Assembly: GCA_023853785.1 (NCBI GenBank)
Contig: JAJIRX010000792.1
Location: forward strand, 62,001 to 126,000
DNA from: Psilocybe azurescens
Lineage: Eukaryota; Basidiomycota; Agaricomycetes; Agaricales; Agrocybaceae
Direction: 5' to 3'
Length of the DNA stretch: 64,000 nt
Shown here: positions 48,127 through 59,374 of the stretch, in pieces
How positions within the stretch are numbered: the stretch's first letter is position 1
Layout: each line of letters starts with the position of its first letter
Translations under genes and position numbers: made by a program
Notes under the pieces: generated by a model
What the model saw: only the letters and a program-made list of their open reading frames with translations
Told to the model about the DNA's origin: nothing
The model's database searches: none

Positions 48127-51100
48127 ATGAGTACCGCCATTGATAGAGACACCACTGTTCTCCACCGTGAGCCGAGCTACAATGAGAAGCGCGAAGATTC
48201 TTTGGAAGAGGCACCCCTTGAGGAGAAGGAGGATAGATACGAGGACCATGACGTGTATGTGCTACTTCGGTGATGCACGCTGTAGTCAAAGCTAACAACC
48301 ACTTCAACAGCTCAAAACCATTCCCTGTCGATCCTGATGAATGGGAGGAAACACATCAACTTTCCTTCAGGCACTACCGCTTCCTCATTATCCTCGATAT
48401 ATGTAAACTGAAACTTGCTCATCAGGGCTGTATTTGTTGGATGCGTATTGGGTTCTATTGTCGGCGCGTCCAACATTTATCTTGGTCTGAAGACCGGATT
48501 CACTTTCGGAGCTCAGTTGTTCGGAGTAAGTTTTTCGCAATACATGTTGATCATCTACTCATAATGATCCCAAGGCCATCTTTGGTTTTGCCATCTTGAA
48601 AGCCCTCTCTAAGGCATTGCCTGACAGCGGACTTCTTGGCTTTTTGGGGGACCTTTCGGACCCAAAGAGAATTGTACCGTTCAATCGTCAGTTTAATTTC
48701 TCTTTCCCCTCTTACTTCTGGCTTATATCAGTTTTAACCTCTAGTGCAGCTACCGGTTGGTCAAAGTTACAATTTTTTAGTGTGGATCGTCGAGCTCATA
48801 TCAAATTATAGCTGCTGGAGGCTTGGGTATCCTCATGGTCAGCGCCGTTCCAGCGATGTACCAACTTAACCTTCTCTCCGACGATCCTTCGAAAGATATA
48901 GGCAAACTGATCGCACTTGTTTCATGCACTGCCTTCTTTGGTGTCTTCTTTGTTATTCCGCTGAGGAAATACTTTATCGTACATCAAAAGTTGACGTTCC
49001 CAACACCTGCTGCAACTGTAAGTGGAACTTTTAATACGTGGCTTGTTTGAGTGCTCATAGGTTTACCTTTAAGGCTTACACCATCCGCTCGCTCCATCGC
49101 GGCAAGTCCGGTGCAGCTGCTGCTAGAAAGAAATCCCTCGCTCTCCTATACTCCTTCTGCGCTGTCTTCGTTTTCAAGGTCGTCAGTGGATATGCACCTG
49201 GAATCGTAAGTCTTAGTCTACAAAGATGTCCCAGTTTTATCATCTAATTTCCTCTTTAGCTCTATGATTGGCATATCGGTTGGACGCTGTACCGACTAGG
49301 CTTCACCAGTATGATCAATTTGGAGAATTACGGATGGTGGATTCAATGTAAGGACCCTACCACTGTTCTCTTTAGTCACATCTAATTTCATTCGGCGTAG
49401 TTACCCCCGCCTTCTTCGGTGCTGGTATGCTCAGTGGTTTGAATGCCAGCTGGAGTTTCTGTAAGCTCAGGCTCTGTCATCTATCCTTCTCACATCCTGA
49501 CATTGGGCAACAGTCGGTGGTACCGTTTTAGCCTGGGGCATTAGTAAGTACACTTTACCTGCATCTGATCTTTGTAGCTAATAGACCATCCAGTTTCCCC
49601 GTCTCTGATCAAGAATGGACTTGCTTTTGGAAAGCCTATCAGCGAAGAATACCCTCTCGTCACATACATGTCCATGTCACTATCGGACCCTAACTCGTAT
49701 GCAGAGACACCCTCGCCACGCTATTGGCTCTTGTGGCCTGGTGTCCTCATCATGTTGATGTACTCTTTCGCCGATGTTATTATCACTTGCATACCCATCG
49801 TCCGCAGTTCGTTTTGGTCCATTCTCAATGAAAAGATACCGTACTCATATTGCCTTAGACATGGGAGTTCCTTCGATGAGCCCTCGTTCATGGTTCAAAC
49901 CTTCAGATCCTGACGCCGAAGACGAAGATAAAGTGTGTATCTATCTTACCATTGCTGAAGACGATTCTAATTCTTACACAAAATTTCTAGACACCAATGG
50001 CAGACCGCATTCCCACTTCATGGTGGACGATAGGCTTGCTCTTGAGCACTGTTATGTCGTGCGCCATTCTCGCCACTCAATTCCACATGAACGTCGGAGA
50101 GGCCATTCTCGCTCTCCTCCTTGGCTTCCTGTTCTCCTTCATCGGTATTCAGTCCTCCGGGTACACCGATGTCAATCCCGTATCTACAGTTGCCAAGGCA
50201 TCGCAACTCATCTTTGGAGGTATCTCCAAGGGTACTGGTCTTGCAATCCATCCTGCGCAGACACTCAACATGACTGCTGGTGTCATCGCTGCTGGATCTG
50301 CGGCTCAAGCCACCGACATGACTGGAGATCTGAAGACCGGTTACCTGCTCCGAGCCAAACCAAAAATCAGTTCATCGCACAGCTTTGTGGCTCTGTCGTC
50401 TCTATCTTTTTGACTTGCGGATTGTTTATCCTCTTTACGAAGGCTTCTCCTTGTATCATGTACGTTTCATTTCCGTTCAACCTCCCTACCAGCCAAATAC
50501 TTATTAGACCTATTCATTAGTCACCCTGACGAGGGACGGTTAGTTTGATCTGGAGTTCTAATTGTATGATGAGCCAATCTAAATCATTCCCGTAGGCCCA
50601 CCTTGCACATATGGCGCCCCTTCTGTTGCCGCTTGGGCTGCTGTAGCTATTGCAGTCACGGCCCCAAAATTGCGTACGTGTATACATCCAACTATGCTCT
50701 GAATTTGACTCAACCTGCCTTTATAGCTATCCCTGCTTCGTCCGGTTATACCGCCATTGGTCTTGCTATTTTCAGCGTCGTTTGTCTTGTTGTCAAGGTA
50801 AAGGAATATTCTTTCCATCGTTCCTTCATCTGTGCTTACTAGTTGTTCTGCTAGACCTACTGGGTGCCTAAGAAGTACTGGGGCTACTTCCCCAACTGGG
50901 TAAGCATCTTTTTCTAGCTTGCGCATACCGTCCAGGTTGCCTAACGGTAATGCTTCTTGTAGAACGCCGTCGGCCCTTGCATTCGTCGTACCTAACCTCT
51001 ATTACTCAATCGCGATGGCCGTTGGATCGACTTTCAACCACTTCTGGCTGCTCCGCAACCCCGCCGGCTACGATATGTACATGTTTGCTGTCTCGGTAAG

Positions 51101-51338
51101 TTTATTTTGCTCCTTCGATTTAGTTGTCCTCAGAAGCTCATTATCGTGTCATTAGGCTGGTATGCTTGCTGGTGAGGGTCTCGGCGGTGTTCTCCAAGCT
51201 CTTCTTGCTATTGCAGGTGTTGATGGTCAAGGTATGTTTCTTTGTGCCGTTCGGCCTGAGATACGATTCTCATCGCCGCCTTTAATTACAGCATATGGAA
51301 CCGCCATTGGTTGCCCCGGCATGGAGTTCTGCGGATGA
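48127..51338 (+). CDS. OPT-family oligopeptide/metal-chelate transporter
   Basis: Large multi-helix proton-coupled transporter for small peptides, glutathione or metal-siderophore compounds. Substrate unknown. Starts MSTAIDRDTTVLHREPSYNE and ends IGCPGMEFCG at 51338. Family phrases: VGCVLGSIVGASNIYLGLKTG, GPFGPKENCTVQS, PTPAATAYTIRSLH, SPSLIKNGLAFGK, GYTDVNPVSTVAKASQL, TYGAPSVAAWAAVA, NPAGYDMYMFAVSAGMLAGEG. Intron 48371-48425 uses a GC donor. Exon 48745-48755 is only 11 nt and another (49514-49543) is 30 nt. Probable frame errors: G run 48646-48650 (one short), near 49825, A run 50362-50366 (one short), near 50597 and C run 50974-50976 (one extra). The many breaks leave the full exon list uncertain. 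Confidence 0.88.
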
Positions 51339-51822
51339 GAGCTTTTTCTCCAATCATGATTCATATACGCTCTATCCATTTCTCATGATAGTAACCAACA
51401 ATTATCTAAATTGCGCTTTGTATTATAATGTTCAGATATTTGTGTTTTTTTTTGATACATCCACTCGATCTAATATATATATGTGTTCCATTGTTTCCCC
51501 CAGTGCAGTAGTTGACGTTTTAAAGAGAGTAGGGGTTACACTTCTACTCTAACCTAAGAAATCATGATCAAATTAGATCAGAGGCCTTGAACACCATATA
51601 GAGCCATCTTTAGACAGTCCTTACGCCCTGGTTGCTTTCCCATATTTCCTTTCTTGATGTCGATCTTCTTGATATTGCTCACCTGTCCTCCCAAGCAAGC
51701 CACCCTCCTTATTTTGACGAGGTTAAGCAATCTCTTCCCCAGACTGATGTTGCCCAAATCAGATATTGGATCAACGAAGTTGACATCCCGAGACGAAAGC
51801 GTCTGAAGTCTAGGGAACAGCG
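51339..51822. other. convergent intergenic region
   Basis: 3' regions of the OPT and F-box genes, T-rich. No gene seen. Confidence 0.5.
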
Positions 51823-53329
51823 TCATTTTCTTCCACTCATGCCGGTGGAATATGTCGACAAACCCCCAGTCTGGCAGATCGGGACCATGAAGCAGAAGCT
51901 GTCGTGTGATAGCAGCGACAGCTTCTCCACTGCTATGAACGGGGTGAACGTGTGGGCCCAGAAGTTCTGATGCTCGGTTGCGTTGAATTCGCAGTCGATG
52001 AGGAGTTGAAGGTCTCTTATGTATCTGCATGGGAGCGCGAGGGGTTCGACGAGTGCGTGGAATATCTCGTCTGGAGTGAATGCGGCGTCGTGCGCAACGT
52101 TGCCATCGGCGTCGTATTCGCGCATGAAGTCGGCCTGGAGGTTGAATACGGGTGAGGTGCTATTGCGGATGGCGAATGTGTGGTCGGACATCTGCATGAA
52201 GAGAAATTGTCCAAGGGTGGGCTCGTCCTTGTTGAATCTGTTTTGGATCCATGATGTCATGGAGGAGAAATCTGAGGTGCATATCTCCCAAAGCGAGTGA
52301 AAGTAGATGAAGATGTCGCAGGTGGCAGGGACAACGAGCCCGTTGAGTAAATCTGTGCATTGCTTGAATTCCGATCCAATGTTGAGTAATTCGAGCAAAG
52401 GTAGGCATACATCCGATATTGTACGAGTCCATGGATAAGGAGGATCCAGGTCCTCGCTGCTGTCTTTGGATGAGAGAGATTGAGTCTGGCAATCTGTCAT
52501 CGCGTCCTGGAGCGTCAGGCGGCGGAGCTGAGGCAGTTCTGCGAGAATGTCAAGCCAGCTTTGAGGAGTAAGCGCTACTTTCAAGCCAACGGGTCCTGTA
52601 ATTGACAGGTCCTGCAGGGAAGGAAAAAATGTAGGATTTAATGGAAAGAAACAATTGACGAGGTTTAGCGAACGCGTATTCCAGCGCGCTTGTGTTTCCA
52701 TGTCGTATAGACCACTGTGCTCGAGCATTAAACATTCTCGAATGTTGGTAAGCTCCAAGGAAATTTTATCCAGCTGCGACAATCTCTGCCTTATGGGCCC
52801 CGATTGCAGAAACTTGCCATCGGCTATAGTCAAAGGAGCCGAAAGGCTGCGAGACTTCGACATGGCCCTGCCTAACAAGTCCGCGTTCTGCGCCGTTTTC
52901 CAAAAGTCAATGAAAGATGGCCATACAATCTGGCCGGTGCTTCGATGGATCTCGGTGGGTAGATTCGGGAGGACAAAGTGGATGCCATCGTTCTTGACGC
53001 GCCGTAAGATCATCTTCATCGTCTCTCTCGAAGTTTCGGCCACGCTGAAACACCTCGCCCACATATCAGAGCATCCCAAACTGATTTTGCGCCACCAACG
53101 GCATACTGTGCCTATACGCAAAGAGGCCTCCAGGGCCTTGTGCTTGGGCCGTTTCTTGTCAGGCAGTCCGCAAAGAGGAAAATCTCCAGAAGGATTTCGG
53201 GAGGAAGATCGTTGATAGAGGGAAATTGCTGAGACGGTCTCGTGATTGCTGCACCAGGCGCGTCAATCCCAAAACCGTATCCGAGTCGACCAGCCGAAGA
53301 CGGGCTACGTTCTTTAACAAAGAATCCAT
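51823..53329 (-). CDS. F-box/LRR-type protein
   Basis: Probable substrate adaptor of an SCF ubiquitin ligase, from a family expanded in mushrooms. Target unknown. Start at 53329 (MDSLLKNVARLRLVDSD), then the F-box INDLPPEILLEIF, CRWWRKISLGCSDMWARC, and leucine-rich repeats (LPQLRRLTLQDAM, IRDLQLLIDCEFN). Essentially intronless. Two one-base contractions interrupt the 5' end: GGG 53220-53222 and AAA 53172-53174 (plus strand). One more base at each gives NFPSINDLPPE and FLFCGLPDKKRPKHKALEAS. The rest, 53121-51823, is one open frame of 432 codons. This is the only F-box/LRR gene in the window without internal stops. Confidence 0.75.
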
Positions 53330-53467
53330 ATGCACCACTATGACCTATTTACTTAATCAATCAAACGAGGAAAAGATAGGAAGTAAACGCACGGATTGTT
53401 AAATGAAAGATGGAGCATCCGAGGGGTGGAAGAAGTAGGGTACACGTTACCCGAAGTGCGACACCGT

Positions 53468-53843
53468 TTATATGTGATGTCCCCGTGCCATTGTCCTAAA
53501 GTATGAAACAATGAGTATCTGGGTGGCACAGATTCCTCCGAGGACTAAAGCTTTAATCATGGGCCCCTGTAACCGGCCAACATTCACGGCCATTTTGACC
53601 TCTTGAAGGTCATTTTCTCCGTATTTCGCATGAGAAGATCGCGATAAAAAAATGACCCCCAGTAGGCCCTGTAGCATCGCCGCGCTCTTTTCCATGAAGC
53701 CATTGTCCAAGATTGAATCAAATATTGTTTAACTCAACTGTGGCAGAGCATTCAGAAAGGAAACACATGAACGAAAACAAATATTACATACCAAGTTGTC
53801 TGAGGATGAATTCAATCCACGACAGTATCCAACTTCGAGCCAT
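53468..53843 (-). CDS. small unrecognised protein, possible
   Basis: Two pieces: MARSWILSWIEFILRQL from 53843, a probable intron with GTATG donor, and an 80-codon open frame ending at 53468 (MDNGFMEKSAAMLQGL...) with a hydrophobic stretch IKALVLGGICATQILIVSYF that could be a membrane helix. The acceptor side needs an extra base or two to stay in frame. No homology recognised. It could be a short membrane protein or chance. Confidence 0.3.
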
Positions 53844-54039
53844 CAATGTCGAATGAACTTGAGCATTTTAGAGTCATCAGATGAAGATTAAAATCGTTTG
53901 CAGCTCAAGACGAATGTTAAAGTTTGCAGACGCTTGAAGATCACACAAGTTTGCAGTTTAAGAGAAATGAATTAAATAGATATACATATTGTTACAAAGA
54001 ACACGCAGAGAGAAGAAAGCAAATGACCAAAAGAAACCT

Positions 54040-54646
54040 CTACTTGGCTCCCGCTGACGAGAACTCTGAAGAACAAAATCAGAAACTAACATAAACTGAA
54101 ATGCAGAGAACATAACATACTCGTTACTGACTTCGTGCCCTCAGAGATAGCATGCTTGGCAAGCTCTCCAGGCAGGATAAGGCGCACAGATGTCTGGATT
54201 TCGCGCGAAGAGATGGTTGACTTCTTAGAGTAAGAAGCGAGTTCTGAAATAAAAACGAGCATGAGACGCGTGAAAATGAAGAGACAAAGCTAAAACGCAC
54301 TGGAAGCCTCAGTGGCAATTCGCTCGAAGATGTCGTTGACGAAACTGTTGAGAATAGCCATCGCCTTGTTCGAGATACCAGTGTCGGGGTGGACCTGCTT
54401 AAGGACTGGAATCCACGTCAGGATAAATTGTAAAAGTCTGAATGAAGTAGACAACGCACCCTTGTAGATGTAGGAGGAGTAGGTCTCCTTTCTGACCTTC
54501 TTTCTCTTCTTCTTCTCACCATCAGCGGGAGCTGCAGCTTTAGAGGTCTTCTTCGCGGCCTTAGCACCCTCGCTCGACTTAGCAGGGGCCTTGGAGGCGG
54601 TGGAAGCGGGGGCTTTGCCGGCAGTGGAGGCGGGTTTGGGAGCCAT
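54040..54646 (-). CDS. H2B: histone H2B
   Basis: Core nucleosome histone. Four exons: 54646-54460, 54405-54301, 54243-54121, 54065-54040. The basic Ala/Lys-rich tail ([16 protein letters not shown]) is followed by the histone fold [57 protein letters not shown] and the C-terminus TKSVTKFSSAGAK, with the conserved ubiquitylation-site Lys. All four splice joins are canonical and restore the family sequence. Divergently paired with H2A. Confidence 0.97.
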
Positions 54647-54734
54647 TGAGTGAGAAGGATGTAGTGGAGGTGGTGGTTATGGAAGAAGAATAAGCGTATT
54701 ATGGACTCATCCTATCAGAAGGGATTATATAGAG

Positions 54735-54740
54735 ACGCGT
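54735..54740. promoter_or_regulatory. MCB box 1
   Basis: Exact palindrome ACGCGT, nearest of the three to the H2B TATA-like element. Confidence 0.7.
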
Positions 54741-54762
54741 TGATTTGTTCTTGTTTGAAACA

Positions 54763-54768
54763 ACGCGT
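54763..54768. promoter_or_regulatory. MCB box 2
   Basis: Exact ACGCGT, 28 bp from box 1. Confidence 0.7.
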
Positions 54769-54786
54769 CTTTGTTGATCGCAGAGG

Positions 54787-54792
54787 ACGCGT
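54787..54792. promoter_or_regulatory. MCB box 3
   Basis: Exact ACGCGT, 24 bp from box 2, nearest to H2A. Confidence 0.7.
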
Positions 54793-54997
54793 TTGTTTGG
54801 TCACATGAGCGTGGAAACTGATTTCAAAACCTTATTTCGTTTGTTGTTTATATGCTTTGGTATGGCTCGTGCGTTTCTCACTCTTACCACTATAAATACA
54901 GGAAGACGATGGCGGCTCCTCCACTTACCCTCTTGCTTTATCTCCACCACCACAGTCTCAACCAACCCACTCTCACCCACTAACACTACAATCAACA

Positions 54998-55593
<596 letters not shown>

Positions 55594-55758
55594 ATTTTTC
55601 TTCATTTCTTTTTACTTGTATTTTCCGTTGAGGTTGTATTGCACTTTGTATTATTTTTCTTTCCTAATTATTAAACCTTTTACACCGGACTCCTGTGTTT
55701 TGCTGTCTTTTCTCATTGAGAAAGTAGAAGACTGATTGAATTGTAGGTTTTGTCGACA

Positions 55759-57478
55759 TCACCATTCCCTCAAACTTCCGTCTTCGCCCTTCCATACCGG
55801 ATTTTTCCAAGCCTCTTCGTCCTGCACATGTCTTGCGGATTTCTTTCTCACCAGTTGTTCGTTTATCTCTATCCCAAGACCGGGTCCTTGTAATTCATCG
55901 AATAGAGTCGAAACTGTGATTCGACCTGATCTCTCACCTTGCAACATCTCAATGTGGCCACCTTCTACATCGAAGATCTTTGTGTCTATGAGGTACGTGT
56001 GCAAGTCTGCCACATTTGCTTGGTTGTAGTGTATCTAATCATTCAGATCACATAAGATTTTTCACGGACATCGGTCATCATAGTGGCTTTCTCACCTCCC
56101 AGCTCATTTCTTGGATGAAGACTGCGCAAAAAGTGGTGAATGAAGTCGGTTCTGTAAGCTGTAATCACGGACTTACAATTTGGAACCGCAGTCCCCACCT
56201 GGATACACGCGGCCAATGCAATCGGACCTAGAGGGCAGTGAGGAGCCACGCCCACATCATATGTCTCCGCCATCGCTGCTATGCGGTGCAATTCGCTGAT
56301 TCCACCGCAATGCGATACCTGTGCAATACAGCGATTTAGTCGAATCGGTCATTCTCAGGGCGATGGAAAGGAGGCAACCTACATCGGGTTGTGCGATATC
56401 GATTGCTCGACTTTCGAAGTAGGGTCGGAAATCTGATCTCGAGAACAGTCTTTCGCCTAGTGCGATAGGTGTGCTGACGAGTTTGGCAAGGTCGGCCGTT
56501 TCTTGTGGATGTGATGGGAGGAGAGGCTCTGGGATATGCTATGATCAGGTCGTACTCTCAAAGGAGTGGAGGTATGGGTGCTGGAATGGCCGTTTGGCTT
56601 ACCTTCGATGAAGAATGGTTGATGTGGCTCGAGCAACTTTGCAAGCTGCTTAGCCATACCCTTATGCAATCTCCCGTGAAAGTCAACACCCACGTCCAAT
56701 CCTAGAGCACGGACGTCTTTGACTCGTTGCACCGCTGTCTCTAGGACCGTCGGGGAGTCGATCCACGCCACGGATTCTACCCCACGCTTCAGAATCGGTG
56801 TTCCAGTTCCCCACTATGTGGGAGGCGATTACGCTTACCGACGGCGTTCATTTTGACGGCAGTGAAGCCCTGCTCCTTCCTTCGCTGTGCTTCCGCTATG
56901 AGATGCTCGAAGTCGTCTCCTCCAATCCAGCCGTAGACGCGGATGCGGTCGCGCACCTTACCACCTAGCAGCTGGTATACTGGGACGCCCAATTTCTTAC
57001 CTTTGATGTCCCATAGTGCAATATCCAGTCCAGAGAGCGCGCTCTGCAAAGCAACAGTCACTATTAGCAACTGTAATCCCATTGCTAAAAAAAGAATCCG
57101 CTGAGGCCCGAAGGTTCCGCTGGCTCAGCGACGTTCTAGAAACGCATGTTTATTCGGAATACACGAAAGTTGCATACCATCAGCACTGGTCCTCCTCTGT
57201 AGAACCGCCCTCGATATGCAGTCTGCCAAATATCCTGGATGTTGTCGGCATCAGCGCCCACGAATCGCTGGAGGTCGAGGAACGCCCCTCGATGGCTTCG
57301 GTGTGCCCTTCGAGAGTGCCTTCTCCCCAGCCGACGATCCCGTCGTGCGTTTCGACGCGCACGAATAGCCACCGGGGTGGCACCCGGAAGGTCTGAAGCT
57401 AAAATGTCAAGCATAGAGATCGGACGGATTCTGGAGGCTGCTGCGTACCTCGATTTTGCTGATGAGAGATGGGGACAT
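55759..57478 (-). CDS. mandelate-racemase/enolase family, galactonate-dehydratase-like
   Basis: Enolase-superfamily sugar-acid dehydratase, most like D-galactonate dehydratase (galactonate to 2-keto-3-deoxygalactonate). Start at 57478 ([10 protein letters not shown], a 30-nt first exon), then 57398-57178 ([20 protein letters not shown]), 57043-56839, 56776 onward, ending at 55759. Catalytic and metal sites seen: VKMNAV (Lys), [18 protein letters not shown] (Asp and His), FFIEEP (Glu), [11 protein letters not shown] (Glu), AQPDVSHCGG, and APHCPLGP (His). A 51-bp in-frame intron (55887-55937) splits LLQ from [18 protein letters not shown] run (57285-57288 on plus as CCCC) is one base short, restoring [17 protein letters not shown]. 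Confidence 0.87.
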
Positions 57479-58310
57479 GGTGAGAGGACCTGTCTGGTTT
57501 ACTTGTCGTGATGTTGTATTTTTGCCTTCGGGTTTCTTGAAATTCAGGAAGCATGTGAACTTTGAACTTTCGGAGAGCCCTGGTCAGCTGCTCAGGCCGT
57601 TTAGGTCGTCTTCCAGCTGTTGTCCTCGCTTCGAAATTCTCGCATCAGGGAACCCTAGGATCGTGGTTTGGGAGGTAACCAGTATTTATTTTATTCTGAG
57701 TCTCTGACGACATGCTTTCGCTCTAGTACTAATCCGAATGCGACATGGCTCCGATAAAATTCTACATAACCGACCTGCGGGCTGATAGAGGCTCAGACGA
57801 CGAGAAGCAGAATGAAATCCCTCCGGACCGTCTTTGTGGGAACATGCCAGCAGCTTCCGGCCTGCCCCTAGCATCTCACTTTTCTTTTCCTGTTCTTGCT
57901 GTCTTCCAGATAATATGGATCATATAATGAGATTTATGCCCCAGCAGCACGACGATTTAAAATGTTTCCGTGGATTGAAAATCCCATCCGCTTGGTGATA
58001 ACAAACCTGAGAAATCTGATTCAGAGAAATTGTATTGAGGATACAGTTCCCAAAAGTCCTACAGTATTATCGATATTTACTCAACTTTAGTACGCTAATC
58101 GTTAGCCTTAACCGGTTTACAAAACGTCCGCTGTAGGACTTATCAGAGCATCCATATAGTCATTTGGTGTGAGACTATTCAAATCAGCCATGCTCAGTGA
58201 CAAAACTTTCAAGTTAGAGGGTTTGGTTAAACACACACCGATACTCATTGGGCTCTTCTATCGACCATGCGATCTTGCGTTTGCAATTGTAAGCGATGCC
58301 ATTCTGAAGG
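57479..58310. other. intergenic
   Basis: Promoter side of the galactonate-dehydratase-like gene, then AT-rich spacer up to the TIR element. Only short ORFs. Confidence 0.5.
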
Positions 58311-58999
58311 TACAGTCAAAGACACTTCCTTGACACAAAAAATTGACATGCCCATATTGCGTCACAAATACAAAAGATTTTGCAGTTATTTTCTTTTAGG
58401 CTATAACTAGATACTCTGAGGAGTATATCTACCAAAAATAATTATGAGATACCATGTATTATATTGTAAACGAGAGGAAAGAAAGTTGGAAGCCAAATTG
58501 TCACGTTTACACCTCCTTGACACAAGTGTGACACGACGGACCATCCTGAGTAAGTTGGCTAAGTTTAGAATGAGAGAACCGATGTTGAGGCCAGAACGCG
58601 TTGATCAGAGAACGTGTGTTATGTAAGCACCTTGTCACGCTTCCACAAGATGGACACTGTGTTTTGGACGCATTTCGTCCAGATTTATCGGAAAAAATAG
58701 CTAGATCAGTGGAACAGGTTATATTGCACCTAATGTGCAAATTTGGGACCCAACCGTTGCTTTATTGACTCAAAAATCAGTTGCGAGATTATGCATCAAC
58801 CCAAATTCGGTCATTTCTCGTCTTAATCGCACGATTCTGAGACACCAAGTCCACTAAACCACACCAAATTTTGCAAGCACTTGTATGCATACTAGTACTG
58901 CATACGCACAAAATTTGGTAGATTTAAAACAAGATTTGCGCCCAAAAATCGATTTGTGTCAAGGAGGTATCGTATGTCAAGGAGGTGTCTTTGACTGTA
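58311..58999. mobile_element. non-autonomous TIR element, Tc1/mariner type (MITE-like)
   Basis: A 685-bp element (58313-58997) flanked by TA on both sides (58311-58312 and 58998-58999). The termini are inverted repeats: CAGTCAAAGACAC then TTCCTTGACA at the left; the reverse complement of the right end is identical except C for T at one position (22 of 23 match). The subterminal block TCCTTGACA recurs near 58510 and 58960-58980. TA duplication plus CAGT-type ends fit Tc1/mariner/pogo. No intact transposase frame inside; the longest open frame is 77 codons. Confidence 0.8.
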
Positions 59000-59374
59000 T
59001 CGGATTTCTCCACGGAGTTTGTTGTGGACTGAGACGTCCTCCTTCCATTGCACTGAAGTAGACTGTATCTGAACTGTTGGCAAGGGTGTATAAGGTGGCA
59101 GCCTTGTGCTGGTGGGATTTGAAGGAACACTTTGTCTGTGTGTTTCAAATGCGTAGAGTTGTTGTTTCTTTCAGACTTTACATGTATGCGCTGTCTTTTT
59201 CCCGGTCAGGAAAAGCTAAAGCACGGTAATCCACAAACGAACGAACGAACCTGAACATCCATCATTGCTTGCACTTAGTCATGACCAGTCAGAAATTTCT
59301 TTGAAGTTTGAAAGGTTGGAAAGATGATACAAGGTGATATATATACATTGACCGTATGACCCATCGAGTCGACC
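59000..59374. other. spacer downstream of the GH30 gene
   Basis: GH30 3' region and flank of the TIR element. A short GAAC repeat occurs near 59236-59250. No gene. Confidence 0.5.

Larger units (their letters stand above)
54647..54997. promoter_or_regulatory. divergent H2B/H2A promoter with three ACGCGT boxes
   Basis: 351 bp between start codons. It contains three exact ACGCGT sites (54735-54740, 54763-54768, 54787-54792), spaced 28 and 24 bp, in the middle of the region. A TATA-like TATAAATA (54891-54898) lies about 100 bp before the H2A start, and TATATAA on the minus strand (54731-54725) lies about 80 bp before the H2B start. ACGCGT is the MluI cell-cycle box bound by MBF-type factors in yeasts. 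Its role here is inferred. Confidence 0.8.
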
